Positions 41,548 to 51,315 are shown, counted from the stretch's first letter. The stretch is 64,000 nt of DNA from CAZIRF01 sp964541755 (GCA_964541755.1 CAZIRF010000002.1:1-64000); one strand, 5' to 3'. Numbers and translations: made by a program. The notes: generated by a model not told the origin, from the letters alone.

Positions 41548-42230
41548 GCGAGCCCGCAGCCGCCATGCAGAAAGGGGCCGCAGCCGCCACCTCCCGCCTC
41601 CTCGTCCTCGTCTCCGGAGGGGGCACCAATTTGCAGGCCCTAATCGACGCGCAGACGACCGGCAAGCTGGGGCCAGCCCGCATCGTGAGCGTCGTGAGCG
41701 ATCGCGAGGGCGTATACGCCCTCGAACGCGCCCGCCAGGCCGGGATACCGGCCTGTGTCATGGCCCCGGACAAGACCCTGCCCAAACCGGAACGCCGCCT
41801 GGAGCTTTCCAATCGCATCCTATCCCATGCCACAGCCCTGGACATCGACCTCATCGTCCTGGCTGGCTACCTCCAGATCTTCCAAGGCCCCATCCTCGAA
41901 CGCTACGAACGACGCATACTCAACCTGCACCCCGCCCTCCTTCCCGCGTATGGCGGCGAGGGCATGTACGGCGACAATGTTCACCGCGCCGTCCTCGCCG
42001 CGGGCGAAAAGGAATCCGGCTGCTCCGTCCACTTCGTTGACGCCGGCACCGACACGGGGGACGTCATCCTTCAGCGTCGCGTCCCCGTCCTCGAAGGAGA
42101 CACGATAGACAGCCTCGCCGCCCGCATCCATAAAGAGGAGCATATCGCCATTGTGGAGGCCGTTGCCTCGCTGGCCTCTGAAATCGCCACAGCACATCCA
42201 TCAACACACCATTTTCCCAAGGAGCCATAG
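41544..42230 (+). CDS. purN: phosphoribosylglycinamide formyltransferase
   Basis: Transfers a formyl group from 10-formyl-THF to GAR. Conserved strings are VLVSGGGTNLQALID (phosphate site), DLIVLAGYLQIF, NLHPALLPAYGG (catalytic Asn-His) and SVHFVDAGTDTGDVILQ (Asp). 228 aa, slightly long through an N-terminal alanine-rich stretch. ATGA overlap with purM; purH starts at the very next base after its stop. Confidence 0.96.
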   Translation: MSEPAAAMQKGAAAATSRLLVLVSGGGTNLQALIDAQTTGKLGPARIVSVVSDREGVYALERARQAGIPACVMAPDKTLPKPERRLELSNRILSHATALDIDLIVLAGYLQIFQGPILERYERRILNLHPALLPAYGGEGMYGDNVHRAVLAAGEKESGCSVHFVDAGTDTGDVILQRRVPVLEGDTIDSLAARIHKEEHIAIVEAVASLASEIATAHPSTHHFPKEP

Positions 42231-43898
42231 ATGAAACGACGCGCCCTTATCAGCGTATTCTACAAGGACGGCATTCTCGAACTCGCGCAGTACCTCGCGC
42301 GCGAAGGCTGGGAAATCCTCTCGACCGGCGGTACGCGCAAGTACCTCCTTGATAATGGCGTCCCCATCACCGACGTAACCGACGTCACCGGCTTCCCCGA
42401 GTGCCTCGACGGCCGCGTCAAAACCCTCCACCCCAAGGTCCACGCCGGCATCCTGGGCATCCGCGCCAACCCCGAACACCAAAAGACCATGGCCGATCTC
42501 GACGTGGCCCCCATCGACTTGGTCTGCGTCAACCTCTACCCCTTCTTCGAGAAGGTCCAGGCCGGCCTCTCCTTCGAGGAAACCGTCGAGTTCATCGACA
42601 TTGGCGGCCCCACCATGCTGCGCTCCGCCGCCAAAAACCATCAGGACGTCCTCGTCCTTACCGACGCCGCCGACTACCCCGCCGTCATGGCCGCCCTTTC
42701 CGCCGCTGGCCAGGATACATCAAAGATTGACGCCGCCCTCAAGCGTCGCCTCGCCGGCCAGGTCTTCAACCTTACCAGCGCCTACGACGCCGCCGTCTCC
42801 CGCTTCATGCTGGGCGACGAATCTGCCACTGCCGATATCGCGACCGCCGGCTCCACCAATGCCCCCGCCAACGAGGCCACACCCTGGCCCCGCTACCACA
42901 CCGTCCCCTACGAGCGCTCCCAGGGCCTTCGCTACGGCGAGAACGCCCACCAGAGCGCCGCCCTCTACCTTACGGCAGACAAAAAAGGCGCTTTCGGCGG
43001 CATGAAGCAGCTCCAGGGCAAGGAACTCTCCTACAACAACATCCGCGACCTCGACGTCGCCTGGAAGGCCGCGAGCGTCTACAGCCGCTTCCTCGATACC
43101 CTCCCCGCCGCCATGCCCCAGTCAAGCGTCAAGGACGAGCGCCAGGTCATCTGCGTCGCTCTCAAGCACAACACCCCCTGCGGCGCTGCCCTGGGCACCA
43201 CCGTCCTTGAAGCGTACAACAAGGCCTTCATCTGCGATCCCGTCTCGATCTTTGGCGGCATCGTTGGCTGCAACACGACCGTCGATGCCGACGCCGCCCG
43301 CGAGATGATCAAAACCTTCCTTGAAGTCATCGTCGCCCCCGGCTTTACCCCCGAAGCCCGCGAGGTTTTCGCCGCCAAAAAGAACCTGCGCCTTATCGAA
43401 GCGAGCCTTCCCCCCGCAGACAGCCACGAGTACCTCTCCGTCGACGGCGGCCTCCTCGTCCAGAGCCGCGACAACGAGCTCTTCGCCGACTGGAAGGTCG
43501 TCACCGAAAAGGCCCCCACCCCCGCAGAAGCCGCCGAGATGGCCTTCGGCATGACCATGGCCATATTCGTCAAATCAAACGCCATCGTCGTCGTCAAAGA
43601 CCGCACCCTCGTCGGCGCCGCCGGCGGCCAAGTCAACCGCATCTGGCCCACCGAGCAAGCCCTTGCCCGTGCAAAGGACGTCACCGAAAACCCCGCCAAC
43701 GGCTTCGACGGCAACGCCACGGTCATGGTCTCCGACGCATTCTTCCCCTTCAGCGATGTCGTCGAAATGGCCCACAAGTTCGGCATCAAGGCCATCTGCC
43801 AGCCCGGCGGCTCCATGCGCGACCAGGAATCCATCGACGCCGCCAACAAGCACGGCATCGCCATGGTCTTCACCGGCACCCGCCACTTCAAGCACTAA
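42231..43898 (+). CDS. purH: bifunctional AICAR transformylase / IMP cyclohydrolase
   Basis: Last two steps to IMP. The N-terminal cyclohydrolase domain has ILSTGGTRKYLLDNG, FPECLDGRVKTLHPKVHAGIL and NLYPF. The C-terminal transformylase has LRYGENAHQSAALY, LSYNNIRDLDVAW, ALKHNTPCGAALG and SDAFFPFSDVVEMA. Length is 555 aa, a little over the usual 520, with an extended linker near 195-230. AAGGAG ends 6 nt before the ATG. The operon ends here. Codons are strongly biased to C-ending forms, suggesting high expression. Confidence 0.97.
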   Translation: MKRRALISVFYKDGILELAQYLAREGWEILSTGGTRKYLLDNGVPITDVTDVTGFPECLDGRVKTLHPKVHAGILGIRANPEHQKTMADLDVAPIDLVCVNLYPFFEKVQAGLSFEETVEFIDIGGPTMLRSAAKNHQDVLVLTDAADYPAVMAALSAAGQDTSKIDAALKRRLAGQVFNLTSAYDAAVSRFMLGDESATADIATAGSTNAPANEATPWPRYHTVPYERSQGLRYGENAHQSAALYLTADKKGAFGGMKQLQGKELSYNNIRDLDVAWKAASVYSRFLDTLPAAMPQSSVKDERQVICVALKHNTPCGAALGTTVLEAYNKAFICDPVSIFGGIVGCNTTVDADAAREMIKTFLEVIVAPGFTPEAREVFAAKKNLRLIEASLPPADSHEYLSVDGGLLVQSRDNELFADWKVVTEKAPTPAEAAEMAFGMTMAIFVKSNAIVVVKDRTLVGAAGGQVNRIWPTEQALARAKDVTENPANGFDGNATVMVSDAFFPFSDVVEMAHKFGIKAICQPGGSMRDQESIDAANKHGIAMVFTGTRHFKH

Positions 43899-43923
43899 AA
43901 AAAAAGGAGGGGGCACTCCCTCC
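43897..43923 (-). terminator. rho-independent terminator for ridA
   Basis: On the minus strand GGAGGG/CCCTCC (43918-43923 with 43906-43911) is followed by T9, from the A-run 43897-43905 that overlaps the purH stop. A second hairpin, GGTCCCCGG/CCGGGGACC (43925-43947), lies upstream on that strand. On the plus strand no T tract follows, so purH termination is less clear. The rest of 43948-44069 is GC-rich and gene-free. Confidence 0.75.
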
Positions 43924-44069
43924 CGGTCCCCGGCTTCGCCGGGGACCGAAAGCATCCCCCCTCCCTCGAAATGCGCCAAACACGCGGCGCCCCCTGTCTC
44001 CAGCCAAGCCGCGGGCTCTGCCCGCGCCTCGTCTTCCGCCACCCCCACGTACGGGTTCGGGAAAACCCC

Positions 44070-44459
44070 TCAGCCCCGGTATGCCACAAGCTCGATCTCG
44101 ACGCGCGCGCCCAGGGGCAGGGCCTTGACGGCGATGGTCGAACGCGCGGGATAGACCGGCGCACAGGGCGCAAGGATCTCCTTGTAGACGGCATTCATCG
44201 CGGCGAAGTCGTCCATATCCGTAAGGAAGACGGTTGTTTTTACGACATCCTTCCAGTCCAGGCCCGCAGCAGCGAGAACGGCAGCAAGGTTTCCGAGGCT
44301 CTGCCGCGTCTGGGCAGCGATGTCCCCTTCCACAAGCTTTCCGGTCGCGCTATCCAGGGGCGTCTGCCCCGACAGATACACAAATCCCCCCACCTCTACC
44401 GCGTGCGAGTAGGGCCCGACAGCGGCAATCCCCGCTGCAGTATGTCCAATACGCTCCAT
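44070..44459 (-). CDS. ridA: RidA family enamine/imine deaminase
   Basis: Hydrolyses reactive 2-aminoacrylate and related imines formed by PLP enzymes, protecting those enzymes. 129 aa; strings GPYSHAVEVGGFVYLSGQ, GDIAAQTRQSLGNLAAVLAAAG, KTTVFLTDMDDFAAMN and PARSTIAV (catalytic arginine) all match. AGGAGG 6 nt before ATG 44459. It lies 13 bp downstream of the rhomboid gene and is probably cotranscribed. Confidence 0.95.
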   Translation of the reverse strand: MERIGHTAAGIAAVGPYSHAVEVGGFVYLSGQTPLDSATGKLVEGDIAAQTRQSLGNLAAVLAAAGLDWKDVVKTTVFLTDMDDFAAMNAVYKEILAPCAPVYPARSTIAVKALPLGARVEIELVAYRG

Positions 44460-44472
44460 CCTGTACCTCCTG

Positions 44473-45132
44473 TCATGATATCGATTTTCGTCGCTCCCGT
44501 ATCCCGTCAAAAATCATAAGGGCCGCAATCGGCGCAAACATGGCCAGCATGATGTACCACTCCTCCAGAATAACCCAGGGAATAATCACAATTGCAGAGA
44601 GAGTACCTGTAACGGCCCCACCAATGTGGGCATCATGGCCAATGTTCCCCACCTCGCGCTTCATGAGAATGTATGAGACAAGCAGGAAGGCTACTGCATA
44701 GATGTGTACAGGGATATCGACGGGGAGGAACATGATTCGTATGCTCCCACCCTCCATCAGGAAGATATAGGCATAGAGTATGCCACAGACGCCACCAGAG
44801 GCCCCAACCGCACGCCAATCCGTCTTCTTCCGGTTGACCACAAGGCTAAACAAGTTACCCCCAAGGACGCTCAAGAAAAATACTGCGGCGACGAGAAGAG
44901 GCGAGTACACCTTTTCGAGCGCCGTGGCGAACGAATAAAAGGAGTACATATTGAAAAAGAGATGCCCAACCCCAACGTGCAGGAAGCCGGAACTCAACAA
45001 TCGCACCCAGTCCCTTTTTCCCCGAACCGCGGCAAGATCAAAGAGGTAGCGCTCAAAAAAATCCCTGTTATAAAACCCATACAGCGAAACAGCAGAGATT
45101 ATAAGAACCAAAGCGAGTGTAAAGGTAAACAT
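44473..45132 (-). CDS. rhomboid-family intramembrane serine protease
   Basis: 219 aa with six predicted membrane helices. The catalytic serine lies in GASGGVCG (about residue 117) and the histidine in GHDAHIGGAVTG (about 168). The second helix has the usual LHVGVGHLFFNM. All key residues are present, so it should be active, cleaving membrane proteins within the bilayer; substrates are unknown. Upstream partner of ridA. Confidence 0.93.
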   Translation of the reverse strand: MFTFTLALVLIISAVSLYGFYNRDFFERYLFDLAAVRGKRDWVRLLSSGFLHVGVGHLFFNMYSFYSFATALEKVYSPLLVAAVFFLSVLGGNLFSLVVNRKKTDWRAVGASGGVCGILYAYIFLMEGGSIRIMFLPVDIPVHIYAVAFLLVSYILMKREVGNIGHDAHIGGAVTGTLSAIVIIPWVILEEWYIMLAMFAPIAALMIFDGIRERRKSIS

Positions 45133-45290
45133 GCGTTATCATCTCCATTCGATACCGGAAATACAAGTATTCTGTCCCCATCTCCCAATTAGCGAAAGGC
45201 CCAATCGGCGATATCCTCCAGTATTTTCCCAATCTCCTTCTCATCCTCTGGCACATGCCACACTTCTGGTGACATATTTTCACCGGGTAT

Positions 45291-45320
45291 TTGACGCTGC
45301 AACACACCGCGGGCTACACT
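45291..45320 (+). promoter_or_regulatory. sigma70-type promoter
   Basis: TTGACG (45291-45296), an 18-nt spacer, then TACACT (45315-45320) with GC before it. The start would be near 45327, 58 nt before the ATG at 45385. The remainder of 45133-45384 shows nothing else I can assign. Confidence 0.65.
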
Positions 45321-45384
45321 TTACCTGCGCCGATTTACCACTTTACTTGCAGGGCGCGATAGAAATGCTGCTAAAGGAGGATCC

Positions 45385-46086
45385 ATGATAGAGAATCGCG
45401 TCGCGTCACTGCCCCCAGCCGATCGCCGTATCGAGACCCGCTTGCAGGATGGCAGCTTGGCGAGCGGCCACCTCACCTTCCTGTCCACTTTCGACTACAG
45501 TCTCGAGATTGACAGCCCCTGGTCCGGCTTCAAAACCGGCTGCCACATTCCCTTCTTTGCCGGGGGCTATCGCCGCTGGTGGACCAGCGAAGGCGGCATG
45601 ACGGAGGACTGCCGCAAAAACGCACAGTACCGCCTCGCAGACCTCGCCGATACTCTCTCGACCATGCACTCTTTTATCGGGAAGGACATACTCGAGCAGG
45701 TCCTTGTGCAGGAAGTCGATGGGCGCAAAAAGGAGATCATGCGTCTCCAATACCGCGAGGTGGAAGCATTCCTGTGCCGCCAAGAATACCGCAAGCAATT
45801 CAAAGCGGGGAAAATCGACCAGAGGACATACCAGAAGGCACTCAAGGAAAATGCGCGGGTCGAACGGGGCCTCCAGGATGAATACGAGCGCTGTGTGGAA
45901 ACCCTTGCAGACGAACTCTCCTGCAGGGCGGATATACGACTCTCTTACGACCTCGCCCGCCAGATCCTCTCCTGGAGCCTATGGCAGGAGCGCGCCCGCC
46001 CCAAAAACAGCGATGAAATAGACTTCGACGACGCTCTCAACTTCCAGAACATCCTGCCAAGGCCAGCGTTGAGAAAGCAGAAATAG
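45385..46086 (+). CDS. unknown soluble protein with C-terminal coiled coil
   Basis: 233 aa; not recognised. The N-terminal about 80 residues look beta-rich (RIETRLQDGSLASGHLTFLS, FFAGGYRRWWTS). The rest is helical and highly charged (KAGKIDQRTYQKALKENARVERGLQDEYERC), probably a coiled coil. No signal peptide or membrane segment. AAAGGAGG ends 5 nt before the ATG and a good promoter lies upstream, so it is expressed as a single gene. Confidence 0.7.
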   Translation: MIENRVASLPPADRRIETRLQDGSLASGHLTFLSTFDYSLEIDSPWSGFKTGCHIPFFAGGYRRWWTSEGGMTEDCRKNAQYRLADLADTLSTMHSFIGKDILEQVLVQEVDGRKKEIMRLQYREVEAFLCRQEYRKQFKAGKIDQRTYQKALKENARVERGLQDEYERCVETLADELSCRADIRLSYDLARQILSWSLWQERARPKNSDEIDFDDALNFQNILPRPALRKQK

Positions 46087-46130
46087 TTCTACCCGCGCAC
46101 TCGAGGGGGTAGGCGCAGACCCCGCAGCCG

Positions 46131-46164
46131 GGGCGGCTGAGCCACTATTGTGGCTGAGCCGCCC
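46131..46164. repeat. intergenic hairpin
   Basis: GGGCGGCT-GAGCCAC-TATT-GTGGCT-GAGCCGCCC: long stem with small symmetrical mismatches, no T tract. Part of the GC-rich hairpin class also seen near 34405 and 55201. A second hairpin, GAGGGGGA/TTCCCCCTC, lies at about 46180-46200 just after the xylanase stop. Confidence 0.6.
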
Positions 46165-46205
46165 GGCGAGGAGGCTGGGCCGAGGGGGAGACTTCCCCCT
46201 CCCTG

Positions 46206-47411
46206 TTATTCCCCCGCTTTCGCGGCCTGGAGGGCCAGGCCCGGTTCACGCCAGGCGAAGAGGGCGGGTTTGGGCTTGCAGTCGCCGTCGTAGAGGAAGA
46301 TGTCCTGGCGGTGATTGTTGTAGAGGGGATAGTCGTCGCAGATACCGAAGACGGTGACGCTCGTGATATTGGCGGGGCCGCCGTTGTCGCTGTCGAATTC
46401 GAGGAGGAGCTCCATCATTTCGCGGAAGCGGGCCGTCTGTTGGACCGTGCTGGCAGGGCCGCGTTGTTTTTCGGGGACATGGAAGCCGAGTTCGGTGACC
46501 TGGAGTTCGAGACCCAGTTTGGCGAAGGTGGCGAGCATGGTGCGAAAGCTGGAACTCGCATTGCCGTCGAGCTGGGGCCAGGTAAGGCCTACGGTGGGCT
46601 GGAGGCCGATGCCGTCGATGATACCCTTTTCCTTGAGGCCCTCGACCATCTTGTAAATGGCGTCGCGTTTGGGCGGGAGGAATACGTTGTAATCGTTGTA
46701 GATAAGGCGAACCGATGGCTCGGCATACGTTCGGGCGTAGGTGAAGGCCTTTTCGATGTAGCTCGTTCCCATGATCTGGTGCCAGAAGCTCTTGTCGTGG
46801 CGCCAGGTGCCATTGTCGTTGATGACTTCATTGACGACGTCCCAGCAGTAAATGACCCCGGGGTACTCGCCCTGCAAGAACTCGAGAACCTGTTTGATGT
46901 AGCTCTCGAGGCGCTTGTCCATGGTGGCGGCATCGGCGAGGGGTTTGGTCTTGTCATAGTCTTCGTAAAAGAACCAGTCGGGTGTCTGGTTGTGCCAGAC
47001 GAGGGTGTGCCCGCGCATCACAATGCCATTGTCGCGGCAGAAATTCATCGAGGGGATGACGCTGTCAAACTTGGTTACGGGAAGGCCGTCTGCGGCTGCT
47101 TTGGATGCCTTTTCGTCGAGCAGGTAGGAGGGCTTCATGAGATTCGAGAGGGTGGTCGTGTTGAAGTGCCGCTTCAGGATATCGGCCATGCCGGGGTGGT
47201 TGATGGCCGCAGTCTGGGTGTTGTAACCGTTGATGGCCGCGCCCATAAGGAAGTAGGGGGCATAGACATCCTTGAGGGCGGGACCGTTGTCGACGAGGGG
47301 CTCCTGCGCTGCGGATGCGTCGGGGCTTCCGGCGGCATCTACCGGGGTAGTGCTGCAAGAAAAAAGGAGCACAGTGGCCAAAAAAAGGCCAATAGCACTG
47401 TGGCGTATCAT
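46206..47411 (-). CDS. GH10 endo-1,4-beta-xylanase lipoprotein
   Basis: Cleaves internal beta-1,4 bonds of xylan at the cell surface or in the periplasm. Lipoprotein signal with lipobox LLFSC (cysteine about 19). GH10 landmarks are MRGHTLVWHNQTPDWFF, YCWDVVNEVINDNG (acid/base glutamate, about 195) and ELQVTELGFHVP (nucleophile glutamate, about 310). 401 aa, a single catalytic domain with no binding module. AAAGGAG 6 nt before the start. A two-component cluster with a solute-binding sensor lies upstream on the same strand and could control it. Confidence 0.94.
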   Translation of the reverse strand: MIRHSAIGLFLATVLLFSCSTTPVDAAGSPDASAAQEPLVDNGPALKDVYAPYFLMGAAINGYNTQTAAINHPGMADILKRHFNTTTLSNLMKPSYLLDEKASKAAADGLPVTKFDSVIPSMNFCRDNGIVMRGHTLVWHNQTPDWFFYEDYDKTKPLADAATMDKRLESYIKQVLEFLQGEYPGVIYCWDVVNEVINDNGTWRHDKSFWHQIMGTSYIEKAFTYARTYAEPSVRLIYNDYNVFLPPKRDAIYKMVEGLKEKGIIDGIGLQPTVGLTWPQLDGNASSSFRTMLATFAKLGLELQVTELGFHVPEKQRGPASTVQQTARFREMMELLLEFDSDNGGPANITSVTVFGICDDYPLYNNHRQDIFLYDGDCKPKPALFAWREPGLALQAAKAGE

Positions 47412-47616
47412 GTTTTTCTCCTTTGGAGGTAATAAACGCTTTTCTCCTCATGGTAACGGTATTGCCAGGAGGAGGGTATCGGGCCTTTACCGGGGGCACC
47501 ATGTCAAAACACGGGGTTCATTCGAGAGCTCAATCCCCTTCGCCGGGGCGGATACCGGAGAAATCGTCATCGCAGGAGCAGGTAAGAGGCCAGGTGAACA
47601 GCGCATAAACTCGTAT

Positions 47617-48351
47617 TCACAAGGCCTTCAAGGCCTCGACGATACGCGCGGCACGCTCGGCCCCTTCACGCACACCGCGAAGGAGCTCGAAGATTTCCTG
47701 TTCATAGCGCGAGCGGGCCTCACTGGCCCGGGCTTCATCCGCGTTAATGGCCGCCAGCCACTTTGAAAAGTCCTGCTCGAGGGCCGCCGTCCCCACCACA
47801 ATGTAATTGACAGGGTTGTTGAGCTCGTGGGCAAGGTCGGCACTCATACGGGCCCGTGCCACCTGCTCCTGTTTTTCTGACAACTCGCGCCGGTTCTGTT
47901 CGAGTTCCGTGATATGGGCCTGCAAGAGGCGTGACTGTTCTTCCAAGGCTTTTCGCGAGCGCGCCAAGGACAGGTGGACCGCGACACGGGCAAGGAGCTC
48001 TTCCCGCTCGAAGGGTTTGGTCACGTAGTCTGCGCCGCCGGCCTTGAAGGCCTCGACCTTGTTGAAGCGCTCGTCGAGGCCGCTCAAAAAAATGACCGGT
48101 ATGCGATCGAGCAGCTCGTCATCCTTGAGGGCGCGGCAGGTTTCGTAGCCATCGAGTACCGGCATGTGTATGTCCAGAAGGATGAGGTCCGGCGGCGCAT
48201 CACGCGCACTGTCCAGGGCAGCCTCCCCGTTGAGGGCAACCCGCACGCGGTATCCGGCCTTTTCGAGGAGCTCTTGCGCGAGACTCAAATTGTTTCGGTT
48301 GTCGTCGGCCACCAGAATGACCGGCGAGGCAAAGACATCATTCACCGTCAT
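47617..48351 (-). CDS. receiver protein with HisKA-like helix but no ATPase domain
   Basis: 244 aa. A receiver domain (VILVADDNRNN, acceptor DLILLDIHMPVLDGY, lysine YVTKPFE) is followed by a coiled coil and an H-box-like sequence, SADLAHELNNPVNYIVVG (about 175-192). The chain then ends after a second helix (RAARIVEALKAL) where a HATPase domain would begin. It may be a natural phospho-accepting adaptor or a truncated hybrid kinase. Overlaps the upstream kinase by 14 bp. The 205 bp after it (47412-47616) hold only the xylanase leader. Confidence 0.82.
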   Translation of the reverse strand: MTVNDVFASPVILVADDNRNNLSLAQELLEKAGYRVRVALNGEAALDSARDAPPDLILLDIHMPVLDGYETCRALKDDELLDRIPVIFLSGLDERFNKVEAFKAGGADYVTKPFEREELLARVAVHLSLARSRKALEEQSRLLQAHITELEQNRRELSEKQEQVARARMSADLAHELNNPVNYIVVGTAALEQDFSKWLAAINADEARASEARSRYEQEIFELLRGVREGAERAARIVEALKAL

Positions 48352-50785
48352 CGAACAATTCCTTCAATGCCGCCAAATCGAAGCTCAAGGCAAGACTGGC
48401 GAGGTGCCGCGAAAAGTCCGGCTGTTCACCCGCAATATCTTCGGCAATGGCGCGCACCGCACGCACATCCCCAATTCGTACACTGCGACGAAGGGTTTCC
48501 CGCTTTTCGCCATCCATGTTATCAAGGGCCGTACGTACGAGGCCCCCCTCCAGGAAAACATCCTCCGTGGAACCTCGCCCCACAAACCCCTCTCCTGCGC
48601 CGCGAGCAAATACCGGCACGCCTCTTTCGCCGGCATCAATCTGCTCCGTCTCAAAGGGGACATACCCGGCGACAAGGGAAATGAGTTCATCCTTTTTGAG
48701 GGGCTTTCGTACAAAGGCCTGTGCCCCGGCTGCCAGGCAACGCGCCGCTTCCTCTTCGAGGGTGCTCGCACTCACCATAAAGACGACTGCGGCAGGCAGA
48801 TGATGCATCTCTTCATATACCCTGATAGCTTCAAGGGCTTCAAACCCGTTCATCTGCGGCATGACGTAGTCGAGGAGCACCACGCGGGGGCGTTCCCGCT
48901 CGTAAGCCGCGAGAGCCTCGCGCCCGTCCCGTGCCGTTGTCACGACGAAGCCGTAAGGGACAAGCATGCGGTACAGGATATCCAGATTCGATTCGCGATC
49001 GTCTGCAATAAGGACACGACAGGGCTCCCGGACGCGCAGGTAGCGAATGCCTTGCGCGGCCCTGTTTGCCGGGGAATCCCCGCCACTGGCGAGGGAATCT
49101 TCGGGACTATCCGCGGGGAGGGGCAGGATGAGCAGGAAGCGCGCCCCCTGCGAGGGCCCACTCGCCACACCCTGCGACGCTGTTTCAAGCGTCAATTCGC
49201 CCCCCATTAGCCGGGCAAGCTGTCGCGATATGGCCAAGCCCAAACCGGTCCCCTCGATCGATTCACGCTCTGTACGCAGCTGTTCGAAGGCCTCGAAGAT
49301 GCGCTCCCTGTCCTTTTCCGGTATACCGGGCCCTGTATCGAAAACTGTAATACGTAAAAACTGATGCCCCCTGCTGTCCGGGGGGCTCGTCTTCAGCTCA
49401 AGGCCGATTTGACCCTTTTCGGTAAACTTCAAGGCGTTGTTCAACAGATTGAGGAGTATCTGGCGTATTTTGGCTTCATCGCCCAGGTAGCGCGGTGCCA
49501 AGGCATCGTCCAACTCAAGCGTAAACCCGAGCCCCCTGGCCCGTGCCTTCAAGGCCAGAAGATCGCGCACCGACTGCGCCGTTACCCGCAGGTCGAAGGG
49601 GCGCAGAACGAGTTCCTGCTGCCCCGCTTCAATCTTGGACATGTCCAGAATGCTGTTGATAATGCCCAGGAGGTGTTCGCCCCCGGCCATTATTTTGCGC
49701 AAGTAGTCGAGTTGATTACGGTCCAGCTGGGGATCATCCGCCAAAATCTGCGCGTACCCCAAGACCGCATTCAAGGGGGTACGGATTTCGTGGGAGGTAT
49801 TGGCCAAAAAACTGCTCTTCGCCCGGTTTGCCGCTTCGGCTTTTTCCTTCGCGGCCATCAGGTCCTGTTCCAGTTTTTTGCGAATGACAATCTGCCGATA
49901 GAGGACATACACAAAAACCATGGCCGTCAAAAAAAACGCGCTCAAAACGGGAAGCAGGACCTTCATCCACCAGGGGATGACGGAGCGCTGTTGGACAAAG
50001 CCCGGCAAGTACCGCTCCAGAGCGCGGTGATAGGCGCTGCCCGAATCGGCCTTGAGGCGATGCAGACTCTCGTCAAAGACGGCTATCAAGGCGGGCGACG
50101 CCGGTGACCTGGGCGAAAAGGCGAACTTGAGGGCGATGGGGTTGAAAACCACGGTACTGCGAACAACCGGCCATTCATCTTCCTCGGCAAGGCCAAAAAG
50201 GCGGTTTACCACCGCAACATCGGCATCGCCCGCGACGACCGCCGCAAAACAGGCGCGGTAGTCGGGGTACTCGCTAAAGGCGATATCAACCTCGAACTGC
50301 CGCACCATGTTCAAAAGGCCCTGTGGCCCATCACTGTGAATCCCCCCGCGCATACCGGCAACGCGAAGGCCCTGCAAATCCATGAAAGAATGTATGCTGA
50401 TACCCTGCCGGGTATACAAGACCCCCCAGTTTACAAATACGGTCTCTTCGCAAAAGAGAAAGCGTTCGGCACGTTCCTGCGAGTACGCCACGTCAACCAT
50501 TACATCAATTTCACCCGCTTCAAGGCGGGCCAATCCCTCCTGCCAAGAGCCCTCGACAAAGTCCCAGGCGAGCCCCCGATCGTCCAGGATGGCCCGGGTG
50601 ATATCGGCATAAAAGCCGGAGACCCGGCCCTCTGCATCGATAAAGATCTTCGGGGGGTTTTGGTAGATGCCGATACGAAGGGGCTCGCCGCCCGCTGCCC
50701 ACAGGAGCGATCCAACACACAGACTACAGAGCAAGAGACAGCGGCGCAGTTGTGGAAGCACCCAGCCTTGCTTCAAGCCAAGCAT
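48338..50785 (-). CDS. BvgS-like hybrid histidine kinase with periplasmic solute-binding domain
   Basis: 815 aa. Signal peptide, then a bacterial solute-binding family 3 domain (about 32-260; LRIGIYQNPPKIFIDAEG), one membrane helix (about 270-292), and HisKA (FLANTSHEIRTPLNAVLGYAQIL). HATPase follows (LLNLLNNALKFTEKG; DTGPGIPEKDRERIFEAF; GTGLGLAISRQLA), then a receiver (VLIADDRESN; VVLLDYVMPQMNGF; VRKPLKK) and a short helical tail of about 60 residues that may be a degenerate Hpt. It should sense a small solute such as an amino acid or sugar derivative. Central gene of a four-gene operon. Confidence 0.93.
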   Translation of the reverse strand: MLGLKQGWVLPQLRRCLLLCSLCVGSLLWAAGGEPLRIGIYQNPPKIFIDAEGRVSGFYADITRAILDDRGLAWDFVEGSWQEGLARLEAGEIDVMVDVAYSQERAERFLFCEETVFVNWGVLYTRQGISIHSFMDLQGLRVAGMRGGIHSDGPQGLLNMVRQFEVDIAFSEYPDYRACFAAVVAGDADVAVVNRLFGLAEEDEWPVVRSTVVFNPIALKFAFSPRSPASPALIAVFDESLHRLKADSGSAYHRALERYLPGFVQQRSVIPWWMKVLLPVLSAFFLTAMVFVYVLYRQIVIRKKLEQDLMAAKEKAEAANRAKSSFLANTSHEIRTPLNAVLGYAQILADDPQLDRNQLDYLRKIMAGGEHLLGIINSILDMSKIEAGQQELVLRPFDLRVTAQSVRDLLALKARARGLGFTLELDDALAPRYLGDEAKIRQILLNLLNNALKFTEKGQIGLELKTSPPDSRGHQFLRITVFDTGPGIPEKDRERIFEAFEQLRTERESIEGTGLGLAISRQLARLMGGELTLETASQGVASGPSQGARFLLILPLPADSPEDSLASGGDSPANRAAQGIRYLRVREPCRVLIADDRESNLDILYRMLVPYGFVVTTARDGREALAAYERERPRVVLLDYVMPQMNGFEALEAIRVYEEMHHLPAAVVFMVSASTLEEEAARCLAAGAQAFVRKPLKKDELISLVAGYVPFETEQIDAGERGVPVFARGAGEGFVGRGSTEDVFLEGGLVRTALDNMDGEKRETLRRSVRIGDVRAVRAIAEDIAGEQPDFSRHLASLALSFDLAALKELFDDGE

Positions 50786-51315
50786 CAGTCTCTACCTCTT
50801 GTCTTCTCTTCCAACTCGCTGCAGCGCTTTTCCAGGTATGCGCAGCGCTTCTCCAGCCATGCGAGGCGCAGGACGTTTTTGATGCGATTCGTTACGTCAT
50901 CGAAGCTGTAGGGCTTCTCGATGTAATCGATACCCCCGGCTTCATAGGAGGCACGCTTGTTGAAGGGATCGGACAGGGCACTCAAAAATATTACCGGGAT
51001 ATGTGCAAGAGCGGCGGTCGCCTTGAGTGTTTGGCAGGTAGCATAGCCATCCAGCTTTGGCATGTGAACATCGAGAATGAAGAGGTCTGGTGGGGCTATC
51101 AGAGCACTCTCGATCGCTTCCTTACCGTTTCGCGCAACGCGAACCTGGTAGCCTACGCGTTCGAGCATCGTCCCCAAAACGGCGAGATTTTCGGGGTTGT
51201 CATCTGCCACGAGGATATTCCCACCCGGGGTCCGGACTGCATCCTCTCCGGCCTCGCGAGTTCGGGACGCCGGCACATCCCCGGTAGAATAAGTCGCTTT
51301 ATACAAATCATCCAT
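50785..51315 (-). CDS. response regulator receiver protein with coiled-coil tail
   Basis: 176 aa. A variable N-terminal 40 residues precede a receiver (ILVADDNPENLAVL; LFILDVHMPKLDGYATC; YIEKPYS) and a C-terminal coiled coil (WLEKRCAYLEKRCSELEEK). The receiver is close to that of the 244-aa protein three genes on, indicating duplication. The start at 51315 has AAGGGG 8 nt upstream and overlaps the preceding gene by 8 bp; the stop overlaps the kinase start by 1 bp. Confidence 0.85.
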   Translation of the reverse strand: MDDLYKATYSTGDVPASRTREAGEDAVRTPGGNILVADDNPENLAVLGTMLERVGYQVRVARNGKEAIESALIAPPDLFILDVHMPKLDGYATCQTLKATAALAHIPVIFLSALSDPFNKRASYEAGGIDYIEKPYSFDDVTNRIKNVLRLAWLEKRCAYLEKRCSELEEKTRGRD